From Psychroflexus curvus (lineage in GTDB: Bacteria; Bacteroidota; Bacteroidia; Flavobacteriales; Flavobacteriaceae): a stretch of 64,000 nucleotides of DNA. The position numbers and the translations under genes were made by a program. Under the pieces are notes generated by a model. It was not told where the DNA came from. It was given only the letters and a program-made list of their open reading frames with translations, and did not search any database. Location of the stretch: positions 124,001 through 188,000 of the forward strand of contig NZ_JAIQZF010000001.1 in the NCBI RefSeq assembly GCF_020164585.1, in the 5' to 3' direction. Of the stretch, positions 1-10,700 are shown piece by piece. Positions within the stretch are counted from its first letter, which is position 1. Each line of letters begins with the position of its first letter.

Positions 1-185
1 TTTTAGCCGGATCTTTGAAATTTCAATATCTAGAGCATTTAGCCATAGACGAAAATGGTGTTCAAAAGAGAGAAAAATTATTGGATAAAATCGGGAGAAT
101 AAGAAGTGTTGAACAAAGTCCTGATGGATTTATTTACGTGGGTGTAGAAGGAGTTGGTGTAGTGAAAATGCTTCCAAAATCTTAA
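1..185 (+). CDS. PQQ-dependent sugar dehydrogenase, C-terminal end (partial)
   Basis: The open frame runs in from the left edge (first full codon at 3) and stops at 183-185, so only about 60 C-terminal residues are visible. They read GSLKFQYLEHL, then GRIRSVEQSPDGFIYV. This resembles the last beta-propeller blade of soluble aldose sugar dehydrogenases (GSDH/YliI family), which oxidise sugars with pyrroloquinoline quinone in the periplasm. The cytochrome c gene starts 2 bp after the stop, which fits an electron acceptor for a quinoprotein. The family call rests on this short tail alone. Confidence 0.6.
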   Translation, partial: LAGSLKFQYLEHLAIDENGVQKREKLLDKIGRIRSVEQSPDGFIYVGVEGVGVVKMLPKS

Positions 186-187
186 CT

Positions 188-631
188 ATGAAACTTTTTT
201 TTATTCCAGTTATTTTTTTCCTGAGTTTTATCCTGGAAAACAAACAAAACGAGACCTCTTTTGTATATGAACCAATTTCACAGGATAAAGAACTTCAGCA
301 AAGCATAAAAGATGGGAAGGCAATTTATTCTGATTTTTGTATGCGTTGCCATTTACCCCAGGGTGAAGGAGTTGAAGGAATTTACCCGCCATTGGAAGGA
401 TCCGACTGGCTTTCAGATAAGAGAACTGAAAGTATAAAAGCCGTAAAATATGGCTTAAATGGAGAAATTGAAGTCAATGGAATAACTTACAATAACAACA
501 TGACTTCGATGGGGTTAACAGACAGAGAAGTGGCCGATGTGATGAATTATATCCTGAATAGTTTTGGAAACGAAGACATCGACAACAAACAGGTTACTTT
601 AAAAGAAGTAGCTGGTCTTTCTGAAGAATAA
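188..631 (+). CDS. small monohaem cytochrome c
   Basis: A 147-residue protein with one haem-binding motif, CMRCH at residues 51-55, after a hydrophobic N-terminus (about residues 1-16) that should export or anchor it. Downstream, the stretch NNMTSMGLTDREVADVMNYI fits the Met axial ligand and final helix of class I cytochromes c. It lies 2 bp after the probable PQQ sugar dehydrogenase, so the likely role is to take electrons from that enzyme in the periplasm; the pairing is inferred from position. There is no lipobox Cys, so a cleaved or uncleaved signal anchor is likelier than a lipoprotein. Confidence 0.85.
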   Translation: MKLFFIPVIFFLSFILENKQNETSFVYEPISQDKELQQSIKDGKAIYSDFCMRCHLPQGEGVEGIYPPLEGSDWLSDKRTESIKAVKYGLNGEIEVNGITYNNNMTSMGLTDREVADVMNYILNSFGNEDIDNKQVTLKEVAGLSEE

Positions 632-710
632 TTGTTCCGGCTTAAGACGTCTCAGACATTCCGTTTAAACATTTAAGAACATTTAATACTAATTATAATA
701 TCAAACAAAC

Positions 711-1715
711 ATGAAAGCAGCACAAATTAAAGAAGCAGAAGGAGAGTTTCATATTGTAGATTTAGATATACCCACTCCAAAAGCCAGTGAAGTTTTAATC
801 AAAGTACAGGCTTGTGGTATTTGTCATTCAGATGCATTTGTTAAAGATGGTACTTTTCCAGGTTTGGAATATCCAAGGGTTCCCGGACATGAAGTTATAG
901 GTACTGTTGAGGCTCTTGGAGAAAATGTAAACATGTGGAGTAAAGATCAGCGAGTAGGTGTTGGCTGGCATGGTGGACATTGTTTTGAATGTGAGCCTTG
1001 TCGAAGAGGTGATTTTATTGCTTGTGAGAATGCCAAAGTAAGTGGTATATCTTACGATGGTGGTTACGCAGAATATATGTGTGCCCCTCAGGAAGCTTTG
1101 GTAGCTGTCCCTGATGACTTAAAATCTGAAGAGGCTGCACCGCTTTTATGTGCAGGTATTACTGTGTTTAATGCGATGAGAAACTCTGGTATTACAGCAG
1201 GTGACCTGGTTGCTGTTCAGGGTATTGGCGGGCTTGGACATTTAGCGATCCAATATGCTCACAAAATGGGTATGAAAACGGTTGCCATTTCCACAAGTGA
1301 CGATAAAAAAGACTTAGCAATAAAACTTGGCGCACATCATTTCATCAATGCGAAATCTGAAGATGCCGCAAAGAAACTTCAAGAATTGGGCGGAGCCAAA
1401 TTGATATTGGGAACTGCGCCAAGTGGCAAAGCGATGACATCGGTCGTGGGTGGCCTGGGTATAGACGGTAAATTGTTGATGGTAGGAGCAACACCAGAAC
1501 CTGTGGAAGTAAACCCTATGGAAATGCTGATGGGAAGAAAATCTGTGGCTGGCTGGCCAAGTGGAACTCCAACAGATTCTGAAGACACCTTAAATTTTAG
1601 TGCTTTATTTGATACCAGGCCTATGATTGAAGAATACAGCCTGGATGATGTAAAAGAAGCCTACGACAGAATGATCACTAATAAATCAAGGTTTAGAGTG
1701 GTTTTAAAACCATAA
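711..1715 (+). CDS. zinc-dependent alcohol dehydrogenase (MDR superfamily)
   Basis: A 334-residue medium-chain dehydrogenase of the AdhP/AdhA type, interconverting alcohols and aldehydes with NAD(H) in the cytoplasm. The catalytic zinc ligands C38 (in CGICHSD) and H60-E61 are visible. The structural zinc cluster is C91, C94, C97 and C105 (GHCFECEPC then IAC). The Rossmann motif GIGGLG lies near residue 173. Length is normal for the family. The gene has its own upstream gap of 79 bp and a strong hairpin terminator just after it, so it is probably monocistronic. Substrate cannot be told from sequence. Confidence 0.9.
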   Translation: MKAAQIKEAEGEFHIVDLDIPTPKASEVLIKVQACGICHSDAFVKDGTFPGLEYPRVPGHEVIGTVEALGENVNMWSKDQRVGVGWHGGHCFECEPCRRGDFIACENAKVSGISYDGGYAEYMCAPQEALVAVPDDLKSEEAAPLLCAGITVFNAMRNSGITAGDLVAVQGIGGLGHLAIQYAHKMGMKTVAISTSDDKKDLAIKLGAHHFINAKSEDAAKKLQELGGAKLILGTAPSGKAMTSVVGGLGIDGKLLMVGATPEPVEVNPMEMLMGRKSVAGWPSGTPTDSEDTLNFSALFDTRPMIEEYSLDDVKEAYDRMITNKSRFRVVLKP

Positions 1716-1742
1716 TAATAAATATACAGACCGTATAATTTC

Positions 1743-1775
1743 AACTCCCCATTAGAAAATAATGGGGAGTTTTCT
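1743..1775 (+). terminator. intrinsic terminator after alcohol dehydrogenase
   Basis: AACTCCCCATT (1743-1753) pairs perfectly with AATGGGGAGTT (1761-1771) across a 7-nt loop and is followed by T-rich sequence. It lies 28 bp after the stop codon at 1715. Confidence 0.85.
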
Positions 1776-2657
1776 ATTTGAACAAATTAACCCCTTACTG
1801 ATTTAACCTAACTCTAACCAAGAAAATGCGAGCTTTGATTTAAATCTTTTCTCTTAAAGTAAACATAGGCGTTTACCTTGCTCTTTTATAGGTTTGTTGA
1901 ATTTAATACGAACTTTCCTAAAAGGTGATATTCATCAAGTGTATCTGAAATTTTAAGGCAGATAAAAAACCTTCGAAATAATTTGATATCTCTTTCTGGG
2001 TTCAGCCTGTGTGTTCGATGAATACACAGGTAGGTTTTCTAAACACCTACTTAACTTAATACCAGTCAAATCTCAATCGCTAAAACCTTAAATTATAGAA
2101 TCAACATAAGACATTATGAGATTCATGATATGGAAAGGAGTATATCCTTTATATATGCATGTGGTCAAATTGTCATCAAAAAATTTAAGCTAAAACGATA
2201 TAGTTTTCGGAGAAATCATTTGTAAATATTATGCAAATAAATCTTGGATTGATGCTATTTCCTTAAGATAAATGAAGAAATAATGAGGTTTTTGAAGTGT
2301 TTTCTATTGGAAACGGGCTTGATGTTAACCCAGTTAATCCAAACCTTCATGCAAGTAAAGGTAGAAAGGAGCTTGATTTTAATAGTTATTTCAATCGTTT
2401 AGTAACCATAAAAATCAGAATCGACCTGGTGCTTTAAATGTTAAATAATGAAATCATAGATTACAAAAAAATAACTTATAATATGTATAATATTGAAAAT
2501 CAATTATTTACAAAATAAAAACTTGGTTTCACATGAATTTAAATTATATATTTACAAGTCTTAAAATAAAAAACAGAAGAAGAAACTTATATTCTTATTT
2601 TTTTAAAAAATTTTTTAACAAAAAAGGTGAAATTGAATTTTTAGTTGTGTAAAATCT

Positions 2658-2672
2658 AAAAAAAAAAAAAAA
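2658..2672. repeat. A15 homopolymer tract
   Basis: Fifteen A residues in a row about 220 bp before the susC start, inside an AT-rich stretch. Such tracts can slip in length and can bend DNA; neither effect can be shown here. Confidence 0.8.
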
Positions 2673-2706
2673 TAGATGTTTTAAGAAATTATCATAATGA
2701 AATAAA

Positions 2707-2714
2707 TATATTTG
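2707..2714 (+). promoter_or_regulatory. possible -7 promoter element (TAnnTTTG)
   Basis: TATATTTG matches the Bacteroidota -7 consensus TAnnTTTG. It would give a leader of about 175 nt for susC. No clear -33 TTG partner was found, and the match could be chance in such AT-rich DNA. Confidence 0.3.
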
Positions 2715-2892
2715 GATTTAATTAAGTTTTATAATTACGATATCGTTTTAGATTTTGGGTTTAATAATAATTTATACTAACAGGTTTTGATACATTATTA
2801 TTTAGAAGGTTCGTAAACATCGCTCAATGAAATTTTAAACCCAAAGCTAATTTTAATCTTATTAACAATAAACAACCTTAAATTTTAACACT

Positions 2893-5800
2893 ATGAAAAA
2901 AATGTTATTTAACTATCCCGTTTTAATACTCGCTATGATGTTGAGTTTTACGGGTTTTTCTCAAGTCACTGTTTCCGGTGTGGTGTCTGATGATCTTGGC
3001 CCTGTACCTGGAGTCAATATCATAGAAAAAGGCACATCAAATGGAACTGTTACAGGTTTTAACGGTGACTATACTATCCAAGTCCCTGAGGGCGCTACAT
3101 TAATTTTTAAATATGTTGGGTTCCAAACCAAAGAGGTAGTTGTTGACGGACAAACAACCATCAATGTAACTTTAGAAGAAGATACAGCTAAGCTTGAAGA
3201 AGTTGTTGTTATTGGGTATGGTACCACTACCGTAAAGGATGCCACAGGCTCGGTATCGTCTGTAACTTCTGATGAATTTAACAGCGGTGTTATTTCATCA
3301 CCAGAACAATTAATACAAGGTAAAACTGCTGGTGTACAGATTTCATTGTCCAGTGGTGAACCTGGAGCTGGTGCTGCTATAAGAATTAGAGGGTCAAATT
3401 CTATTAGATCCAATAACAATCCCTTGTTTGTAGTTGATGGTATACCGCTATCAGATGAATCTACAACCCCTTCTGCTGGAGGTATTGTAGACGGCGGTGA
3501 TTCTGCAAGGAATCCGTTAAGCTTTATTAATCCTAATGACATTGAAAGCATATCTGTTTTGAAAGATGCATCTGCAACTGCTATATACGGTTCCAGAGGA
3601 GCTAATGGTGTAGTGATTGTGACTACAAAAACCGGTAAATCAGGTAAAGGAGGAGTTTTTGGATTTTCATCTGATGTAAGTATTTCGAGTCCAGCAAGTG
3701 AATATGACTTGTTTAATGCTAATGAATATAAGACTAATTTTAATGAAGTAACTGGAAATCCAGTTCCAGGTTTTGATGATACTGGAGCTGATACAGATTG
3801 GCAAGATGTTATTACTAGAACTTCGGTCTCCACTAATAACAACTTAACTTATTCTAGAGCCTATAGCAGTGGGAATTTGAGAGCGAGTTTTTCTCACGCC
3901 AATCAAGAAGGTGTTTTAGAACAATCAGGGCAAGAGCGTATTGTAGGAAGAATTAACCTAACACAACGCTTTTTTGATGATAAACTTACAGTTAGAGTTC
4001 AGTCTTCCCTTTCAAGAGTAAATGACGAAGTACCACTTATAAGTAGTGAAGCTGGTGCTAGTGGTAATATTATAGGTGCTGCATATTCAGCTCCTCCTAC
4101 CTGGCCAAATGATTCTGAATTTTTTGTAGACGGGAATAGATTAAACCCTGCAAATATGTTAGCAAATTATAATGCTACTACAAATACAGATAGAGCGCTT
4201 CTTAATGGTTCTTTTGAGTATAAAATTACTAGTAATTTATCCGCTAAGGTAAACTTAGGTTATGATAAATCTGATTCAGAAGCTAATTCTGTTGTAACAG
4301 CTGACTATCAGAATAACGGTAGACTTACTGGAAATGGCCAAGCATCATTCAATACATTAGAGGCTACCAGTAAGCTTTTAGAAAGTACACTTAATTATAA
4401 AAAGCAATTTGATAATTCCAGTATTGATTTGATTGTTGGTTATTCTTTTCAGGATTTTAGACGTCAAGGTTTAAATTCCCAGGGATGGCAATTAGGCAAT
4501 AATTCAAACTTAAGTGAGAGTGTAAGAAATCTTCAGTCTTCGATTACTGGGTCCTACCAGCAATTTGGGTATGATCCAGATGGAAGTTTTGTCAATAGAT
4601 TATTTCCACTTAATGATACAGATGAACTTCCATCTTATTCAGAGCCTTTTGGTTCGTTATGGGTAGATACTTTCGATAATACAGATGAATTACAGTCGTT
4701 TTTTGGAAGAGCTAATTATTCGTTGAATAATAAATATTTATTTACGGCAACTGTAAGAGCAGATGGATCATCTCGTTTTGGTAGTGATAACAGATATGGT
4801 ATTTTCCCTTCTGCTGCTTTTGCATGGAAAATTTCTGAAGAAGATTTTATCGGAGAAAATATTTCAACTTTAAAATTAAGAACCAGTGCTGGTATTACAG
4901 GAAATCAGGCAGGATTGGGTTATGCTAATTATTTGAAAAGATCACGTTTTAGAGGACCAGGCATTCAGGATTCAGGAAATATCAATAGACCAGGTTTAGC
5001 GACTGTAGCAGTTCAGAATGAAGAATTAAAATGGGAATCAACACTAGATTTTAATATAGGTTTAGATTTCGGTTATGATTTTGATAGGCTAAGAGGTTCT
5101 TTAGATTTATACAAAAAAGAAACCAGTGATCTTTTGTTTAGACAAGCAGCTGCTGCTCCGGCATTTGATCCTTTTGTGTTTAAAAATTTAGATGATGGTA
5201 AAGTAATTAATAAAGGGGTTGAATTAAGTTTAGGATATGACTTTATTTATACTGAAAAATCTAAGTTTTCTATAGACTTCAATATCGCATACAACGATAA
5301 CACTGTAGAAGGCTTGAATGGTACTGTTGCTGATTTTGGTGCCGTAAACGGTCCAGGCTTAACAAATGCATTTGTACAGCGATTAGGAGAAGGACGTTCT
5401 TTATTCTCTTATTACATGGCAGAATATTCAGAAGACGCTAATGGAGTTCCTAATTTTTCATTAGATGATAAAGGGTTCGTCGATAAAGATGCTTTACCAG
5501 ACATAACTACAGGTCTTTCATTAAATTATTCTTTTGGTAATTTTGATGCTTCTGCGTTCTTTGCTGGTCAATTTGGTTTTTATGTATATAATAACACCGC
5601 AAATGCATTTTTAAATAGAACGGCATTTGAAACTTCTAGAAATGTTACACCTGAGGGCTTAGAGAATGTTTCTTCGGGAGTATCAACACTCTATTTAGAA
5701 AAAGGAGATTTTGTAAGGCTGCAAAATTTATCTCTTGGTTATAATGTCCCTATGAGTGAAGATAGTATTTTAAAATCTTTAAGATTTTCTTTGAATGGCC

Positions 5801-5955
5801 AGAATGTATTTTTGATAACAGGGTATAGTGGTTTAGACCCGGAAGTATCCTCTAGTACAGGGAGTTTAGGAAGCGGTATTCCAAGTGCAGGAATAGATTA
5901 TACTTCGTTCCCAAGACCTAGAACTGTGACTTTTGGTTTAAATGCAAAATTTTAA
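2893..5955 (+). CDS. SusC/RagA-type TonB-dependent outer-membrane receptor
   Basis: A 1020-residue TonB-linked outer-membrane protein that should import a nutrient together with the SusD lipoprotein encoded next. A signal peptide covers about residues 1-24 (ends GFSQ). Next comes a carboxypeptidase-D-like domain (GVVSDDLGPVPGVNI to LEEDTAKLEEV) and the SusC signature EEVVVIGYG. A plug domain with PLFVVDGIP and SATAIYGSRGANGVV precedes the 22-strand barrel. The last residues end in a Phe (GLNAKF), as expected for barrel insertion. Codon 1 is the only start in frame with the signal peptide. SusD follows within about 13 bp. The substrate is unknown; the linked trehalase suggests an alpha-glucoside, but this is inference. 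Confidence 0.96.
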   Translation: MKKMLFNYPVLILAMMLSFTGFSQVTVSGVVSDDLGPVPGVNIIEKGTSNGTVTGFNGDYTIQVPEGATLIFKYVGFQTKEVVVDGQTTINVTLEEDTAKLEEVVVIGYGTTTVKDATGSVSSVTSDEFNSGVISSPEQLIQGKTAGVQISLSSGEPGAGAAIRIRGSNSIRSNNNPLFVVDGIPLSDESTTPSAGGIVDGGDSARNPLSFINPNDIESISVLKDASATAIYGSRGANGVVIVTTKTGKSGKGGVFGFSSDVSISSPASEYDLFNANEYKTNFNEVTGNPVPGFDDTGADTDWQDVITRTSVSTNNNLTYSRAYSSGNLRASFSHANQEGVLEQSGQERIVGRINLTQRFFDDKLTVRVQSSLSRVNDEVPLISSEAGASGNIIGAAYSAPPTWPNDSEFFVDGNRLNPANMLANYNATTNTDRALLNGSFEYKITSNLSAKVNLGYDKSDSEANSVVTADYQNNGRLTGNGQASFNTLEATSKLLESTLNYKKQFDNSSIDLIVGYSFQDFRRQGLNSQGWQLGNNSNLSESVRNLQSSITGSYQQFGYDPDGSFVNRLFPLNDTDELPSYSEPFGSLWVDTFDNTDELQSFFGRANYSLNNKYLFTATVRADGSSRFGSDNRYGIFPSAAFAWKISEEDFIGENISTLKLRTSAGITGNQAGLGYANYLKRSRFRGPGIQDSGNINRPGLATVAVQNEELKWESTLDFNIGLDFGYDFDRLRGSLDLYKKETSDLLFRQAAAAPAFDPFVFKNLDDGKVINKGVELSLGYDFIYTEKSKFSIDFNIAYNDNTVEGLNGTVADFGAVNGPGLTNAFVQRLGEGRSLFSYYMAEYSEDANGVPNFSLDDKGFVDKDALPDITTGLSLNYSFGNFDASAFFAGQFGFYVYNNTANAFLNRTAFETSRNVTPEGLENVSSGVSTLYLEKGDFVRLQNLSLGYNVPMSEDSILKSLRFSLNGQNVFLITGYSGLDPEVSSSTGSLGSGIPSAGIDYTSFPRPRTVTFGLNAKF

Positions 5956-5968
5956 AAACAGAAAAATT

Positions 5969-7600
5969 ATGAATTATATGAAGAAAAAAATTAAATTCTC
6001 AGCAATCTTTTTAATGATGTTTGCTGTGCTATTTTCATGTACAGATTTGGAAATAGAAGAGACCGACTCAATTCTTACGTCTGGTTTTGACGGCCTATCT
6101 GCAGAAGAAGCAAGTAGTTCTTTAAATGATATGTATAATAGCTTAGTCGGTGCTATAAGCACACAAGAAAATTTATATTCATTAACTGAAGTGACTTCTG
6201 ATGCGTTGTTAATACCAACCAGAGGGTCTGACTGGGGTGATAACGGTCTTTGGAGACAGTTGCATCAGCACTCATGGACACCAGATCATCGATTTGTAAC
6301 TAACACGTGGAATCAGTGGAATCAGCTACAACTTTCAGCTAGTGAGGTTATAGATGAACGTTCATCATCTTCTCCCCAAGTAAAGGCACAAGCTCATTTC
6401 TTAAGGGCTCTTTCTATGTATATCATATTAGATAATTATGGTCAGGTTCCTTATAGAGATACTGAAGCTCTGCCTTCGGTAGATCCAGTAGTTCTTACGG
6501 AAATGGATGCTGTGAATTTTATCGTTGAGGATCTAAATGTGGCAATTTCCAATCTGGAAGATTCTCCAGCAGGGAACGATAATAGTACTGCTTCAAAAAC
6601 AGCTGCCAGGTTTCTGTTAGCTAAAGTGTTGCTCAATAAGCATATTTTCACTAATACATCTGTTGATAATGCAGATATGGGTAAAGTGATTGACTTAGTC
6701 GATCAAATTTCTGCAAGTGGTTACGAATTGCAGGATGGTTATTTTGACATTTTCAATTCTAGTGCAGATTCTGAAACTATTTGGTACATTCCAGCTAGTG
6801 TTGGACCAAAAATCTTCAGCACACTTCATTATAATTCAACCGAGTTAGGTGGAGGTGGATGGAACGGATTTTCTACCTTAGCAGAGTATTATGATTTATA
6901 TGAAGGTGATCCCACACAAAACAGATTAGATGCCGATGGAAACCCAATAGACGGGCAAGAAGAAAGAAGAGGGGGTGTTCCTCCAATGGGTATTCCTGTT
7001 GGTGAAGCTTCAGATCCGTTGCTCAATGGTGACGATAATGGTGATGGCTATGTGGATGGTTCAAATGTAGGTAACGGCTTCCTTATAGGACAACAGTATG
7101 CTACAGATGGGACTCCTCTTGAAGATAGAGGTGGTGCACCTTTAGCTTTTACAAGAGATTTTACAAATTCTGCAACCAACGCTCCTAGTTTAACCGATAA
7201 CAGTGAGGTTTCGGGAATTAGGCTTATAAAGTATAATCCTAGATATGGAGCTTTTAAAGAGCATCATATATTTTTCAGATATTCTGACGCTTACCTTATG
7301 AAAGCAGAAGCTATGTTAAGATCTGGTCAGGATATAACTGGAATGATAAATAATTTAAGAACTCTTCGAGATGCTTCACCGCTTGCTAATGTTACGGAGA
7401 AAGAGTTATTAGAAGAAAGAGGTAGAGAGTTATATACTGAATTCTGGAGAAGGAATGACTTGATTCGTTTTGGAGAATATACAAGAGATTGGGAGTTTAA
7501 AGATCCCGGTGCAATTGGTAATCCGGATCGTGAATTATTTCCAATACCTGCAACCCAAGTTATTTTGAATCCTAATTTAGTGCAAAATCCAGGCTATTAG
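5969..7600 (+). CDS. SusD/RagB-type nutrient-binding outer-membrane lipoprotein
   Basis: A protein of about 543 residues that pairs with SusC on the cell surface to capture substrate. A lipoprotein signal ends VLFSC (Cys 24 from this start), followed by acidic residues typical of surface-exported flavobacterial lipoproteins. SusD hallmarks are visible: AHFLRALSMYIILDNYGQVPY, RFLLAKVLLN, and the C-terminal LLEERGRELYTEFWRRNDLIRFG with PIPATQVILNPNLVQNPGY. The frame opens earlier at 5942, inside susC, but that adds a charged tail before the signal; ATG at 5969 or 5978 fits better. A strong hairpin terminator follows, separating it from the next genes at least partly. Confidence 0.95.
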   Translation: MNYMKKKIKFSAIFLMMFAVLFSCTDLEIEETDSILTSGFDGLSAEEASSSLNDMYNSLVGAISTQENLYSLTEVTSDALLIPTRGSDWGDNGLWRQLHQHSWTPDHRFVTNTWNQWNQLQLSASEVIDERSSSSPQVKAQAHFLRALSMYIILDNYGQVPYRDTEALPSVDPVVLTEMDAVNFIVEDLNVAISNLEDSPAGNDNSTASKTAARFLLAKVLLNKHIFTNTSVDNADMGKVIDLVDQISASGYELQDGYFDIFNSSADSETIWYIPASVGPKIFSTLHYNSTELGGGGWNGFSTLAEYYDLYEGDPTQNRLDADGNPIDGQEERRGGVPPMGIPVGEASDPLLNGDDNGDGYVDGSNVGNGFLIGQQYATDGTPLEDRGGAPLAFTRDFTNSATNAPSLTDNSEVSGIRLIKYNPRYGAFKEHHIFFRYSDAYLMKAEAMLRSGQDITGMINNLRTLRDASPLANVTEKELLEERGRELYTEFWRRNDLIRFGEYTRDWEFKDPGAIGNPDRELFPIPATQVILNPNLVQNPGY

Positions 7601-7630
7601 TAACTTGTAATATACTGATGCTATTTATAG

Positions 7631-7661
7631 AAAAGGGGTGTATATCTATACTCCCCTTTTT
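7631..7661 (+). terminator. intrinsic terminator after susD
   Basis: AAAAGGGG (7631-7638) pairs with CCCCTTTT (7653-7660), with an inner TATA/TATA extension broken by one mismatch, followed by T residues. It may limit read-through from susCD into the CRTAC1-like genes and set a higher susCD mRNA level. Confidence 0.8.
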
Positions 7662-7743
7662 GTATTGATAAAATTAGTTATTCGCTTGTTGTAGAATAAA
7701 TTTACATATATTGATTGGTATAATTATTATAAAGAAATATCAT

Positions 7744-10700
7744 ATGATTTTGAGGTTTTTTACTTTCCTGGCTATTGGTTTTTTGATGTCTTGTGACACA
7801 AAAGATAACTCTAAACTGCCAGGGGAAGTTGATGAAAATACGCTCTTTAAACTCTTAAATCCAGATAGTACAGGAGTAGATTTTTTCAATAAGGTAGTCA
7901 ATCAAAAAGACTTCAATATTTTTAAATACCGTAATTTTTATAATGGAGGGGGAGTAGCCATTGGAGATATTAATAATGATGGTTTACCAGATATTTATTT
8001 TACCGCCAATATGGGGGTTAACAAACTGTACTTAAATAAAGGGAATTTAAAGTTTGAGGATATTTCTTCATCTGCTGGTATTGAAGGCAACAAGCCATGG
8101 TCCACGGGAGTTACAATGGTTGATATTAATAACGATGGTTTACTTGATATATATGTGAGTAATGCAGGTAATATGCAAGGAAATAATCATGATAACGACT
8201 TGTATATCAACAATGGAGATCTCACTTTTACAGAACAAGCCGATAAATATAATCTAGCCAAAACTGGATTTTCTACACATGCAACATTTTTTGATTATGA
8301 TAAGGATGGAGATTTGGATGCGTACATATTAAATAATAGTAATATACCTGTTAGTAGTCTTGGATATGCTCACCAAAGAGATAAAAGAGCACAGGATTGG
8401 GAAAACGTACCTCATATTTTTAGGGGAGTAGGAGATATGCTGTTAAGAAATGATAATGGTAAATTTGTAGATGTAAGTGAAGAAGCCGGGATTTACGGTA
8501 GTCTGATAGGATTTGGATTGGGAGTGATGGTTACTGATATAAATAATGATTTATATCCGGACATTTATATATCCAACGATTTTTATGAGCGAGACTACTT
8601 GTATATTAATAATCAGGATGGAACCTTTACTGAAGACATAAAAAACTGGATGTCTCATCTTTCCTTATCTGCTATGGGTATAGATATTGCAGATATAAAT
8701 AATGACGGATATTCAGACATTTTCATTACAGACATGCTGCCGGAAGAAGACCAACGCATTAAATCTGTCATGGAATTTGAAGGCTATAATGTCTTTAAAC
8801 TGAAACAGAGTAAAGACTTCTATCAGCAATACATTCAAAATACTTTGCAACTTAATAATGGCAACAATACATTTTCAGAAATTGCCAATTATAGTGGAGT
8901 TTCCAAAACTGACTGGAGCTGGGCTGGATTGATGTTTGATATGGATAACGATGGTTATAAGGATATTTTCGTTACCAACGGAATTAATCACGACTTAACC
9001 GATTTAGATTTTGTAGACTTTTTCGCCAATGAAATTATTCAGAAAATGGCATTAACAGGAAAAAAACAGGCGATAGATTCTATTATTGACAAAATGCCAC
9101 AGCGTCCACAACCCAATTTTGCCTATCAGAATAATAAAGATCTCACCTTTAGCAATCAAGCTGATAAGTGGGGGCTTGGCAAACCAAGTTTTTCAAATGG
9201 TGCAGCTTACGCTGATTTAGATAACGATGGTGATTTAGATTTGGTGGTGAATAATGTAAACATGCCTTCTTTTATTTATGAAAACAGAACAGATTCTCTC
9301 ACTACAAATCATCATTTGCGCATCAAACTTCAGGGCGGAGAAAAAAACACTTTTGCCATAGGGGCTTCTGTCAAAATTTATGCAAAGGATTTGATATATA
9401 CACAAGACCAGATGCCATCCAGAGGTTTTCAATCTTCTATGGATTATATAATGACTATTGGTTTGGGAGAACTCAAAAGCATTGATTCACTTCGGGTGAT
9501 TTGGCCAAATGATAAAACGCAACTTTTGACCAATGTAGAAACCAACCAAGAGCTCAGTTTAAAACAGGCAGATGCCGTTCGGGATTACAAAATAAACACG
9601 ACAACAGCCAAGTCAACTTTTTTTGAAGAGGTTCCAAGTAATTTAACTTCACATATAGAAAACAATTATTCAGATTTTGATTATGAAGGACTTATTACTA
9701 AAAAAATATCTCAGGAAGGACCAGCCCTAGCCACTGCAGATGTTAATAACAATGGTTATGAGGATGTTTTTATAGGTGGAGGTAAAAATCAAAGAGCTGT
9801 CTTATATTTAAATAAAGGCAAGGGAGAATTGGTAAAATCGAATTCAGATTTATTTTTAAAAGATGCAGAATTAGAGGATACCGCCGCGGCTTTTTTTGAT
9901 GTAGATAATGATGGAGATTTAGATTTGATGGTCGGTAATAGTGGTAATGAAGTCGGTAAGCAGGAAGATTATAAGGTAAGATTATATCTAAATGACGGCA
10001 AGGGTCGTTTTACAAAATCGAGTATGGATTTACCTTTTACCAATGACAATATTTCAACTATAGCTCCATACGATTTTGATGGTGATGGGGATATGGACGT
10101 TTTTATAGGTTCAAGAAGTGTAGTAGGTACTTATGGCATCAATCCAAATCATTTATTTCTTGAAAACACAGGCGACGGGAAATTCGAAGATGTAACAGAG
10201 CGTTATGCTTTCGATGTAAAAGATGCTGGTATGATTACTCATGCCATCTGGGAAGATATGGATGGTGATCAAAAGAAAGACTTAATAACAGTTTCAGACT
10301 GGGGAGGGGTGAATATTTATAAAAACTCAGGTCGGGGCTTAACTAAATTAACTACAGATTTGGATGATTATCAAGGCTGGTGGAATACTGTTACAGCTAC
10401 AGATATTGACAATGACGGTGATATAGATTTGATTTTAGGTAACCAGGGCAGCAATACACTCTATAAAGCTAATGAAGACCAACCCATGAAAATGTGGGTA
10501 AATGATTTTGATAATAATGGCACTATAGAACAAATTCTTACAAGACATATTAATGGTGGAGATTATCCACTTCACATGAAAAAAGAACTGACCGGGCAGA
10601 TAGTGTCTTTAAAAAAGCAAAACATAAAAGCCTCAGAATATGCACAAAAAACTATCCAAGAGCTTTTTTCAGAAGAAACCATAAAAAATACATTGGTTAA

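Larger units (their letters stand above)
1776..2892. other. 1.1-kb AT-rich intergenic region upstream of susC
   Basis: No convincing gene is seen. It holds several small inverted repeats: GTAAAC/GTTTAC at 1859-1876, CCTGTGT/ACACAGG at 2006-2030, GTAGGT/ACCTAC at 2030-2050 and AAAGGA/TCCTTT at 2134-2150. A stretch without stops but without a start codon runs 2276-2437 (53 codons) and might be a decayed gene fragment; I do not recognise the product. From about 2440 to 2890 the DNA is extremely AT-rich and probably carries the susC promoter and a long 5' leader. Confidence 0.5.

Noticed and set aside
3069-3842. A 257-codon open frame on the minus strand inside susC
   Set aside because: It is fully antisense to well-conserved SusC plug and barrel sequence and shows no known motif; a codon-bias shadow.
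5942-5968. SusD start at 5942 inside the end of susC
   Set aside because: It would put nine extra charged residues before a normal lipoprotein signal; ATG at 5969 or 5978 fits SusD signals better.
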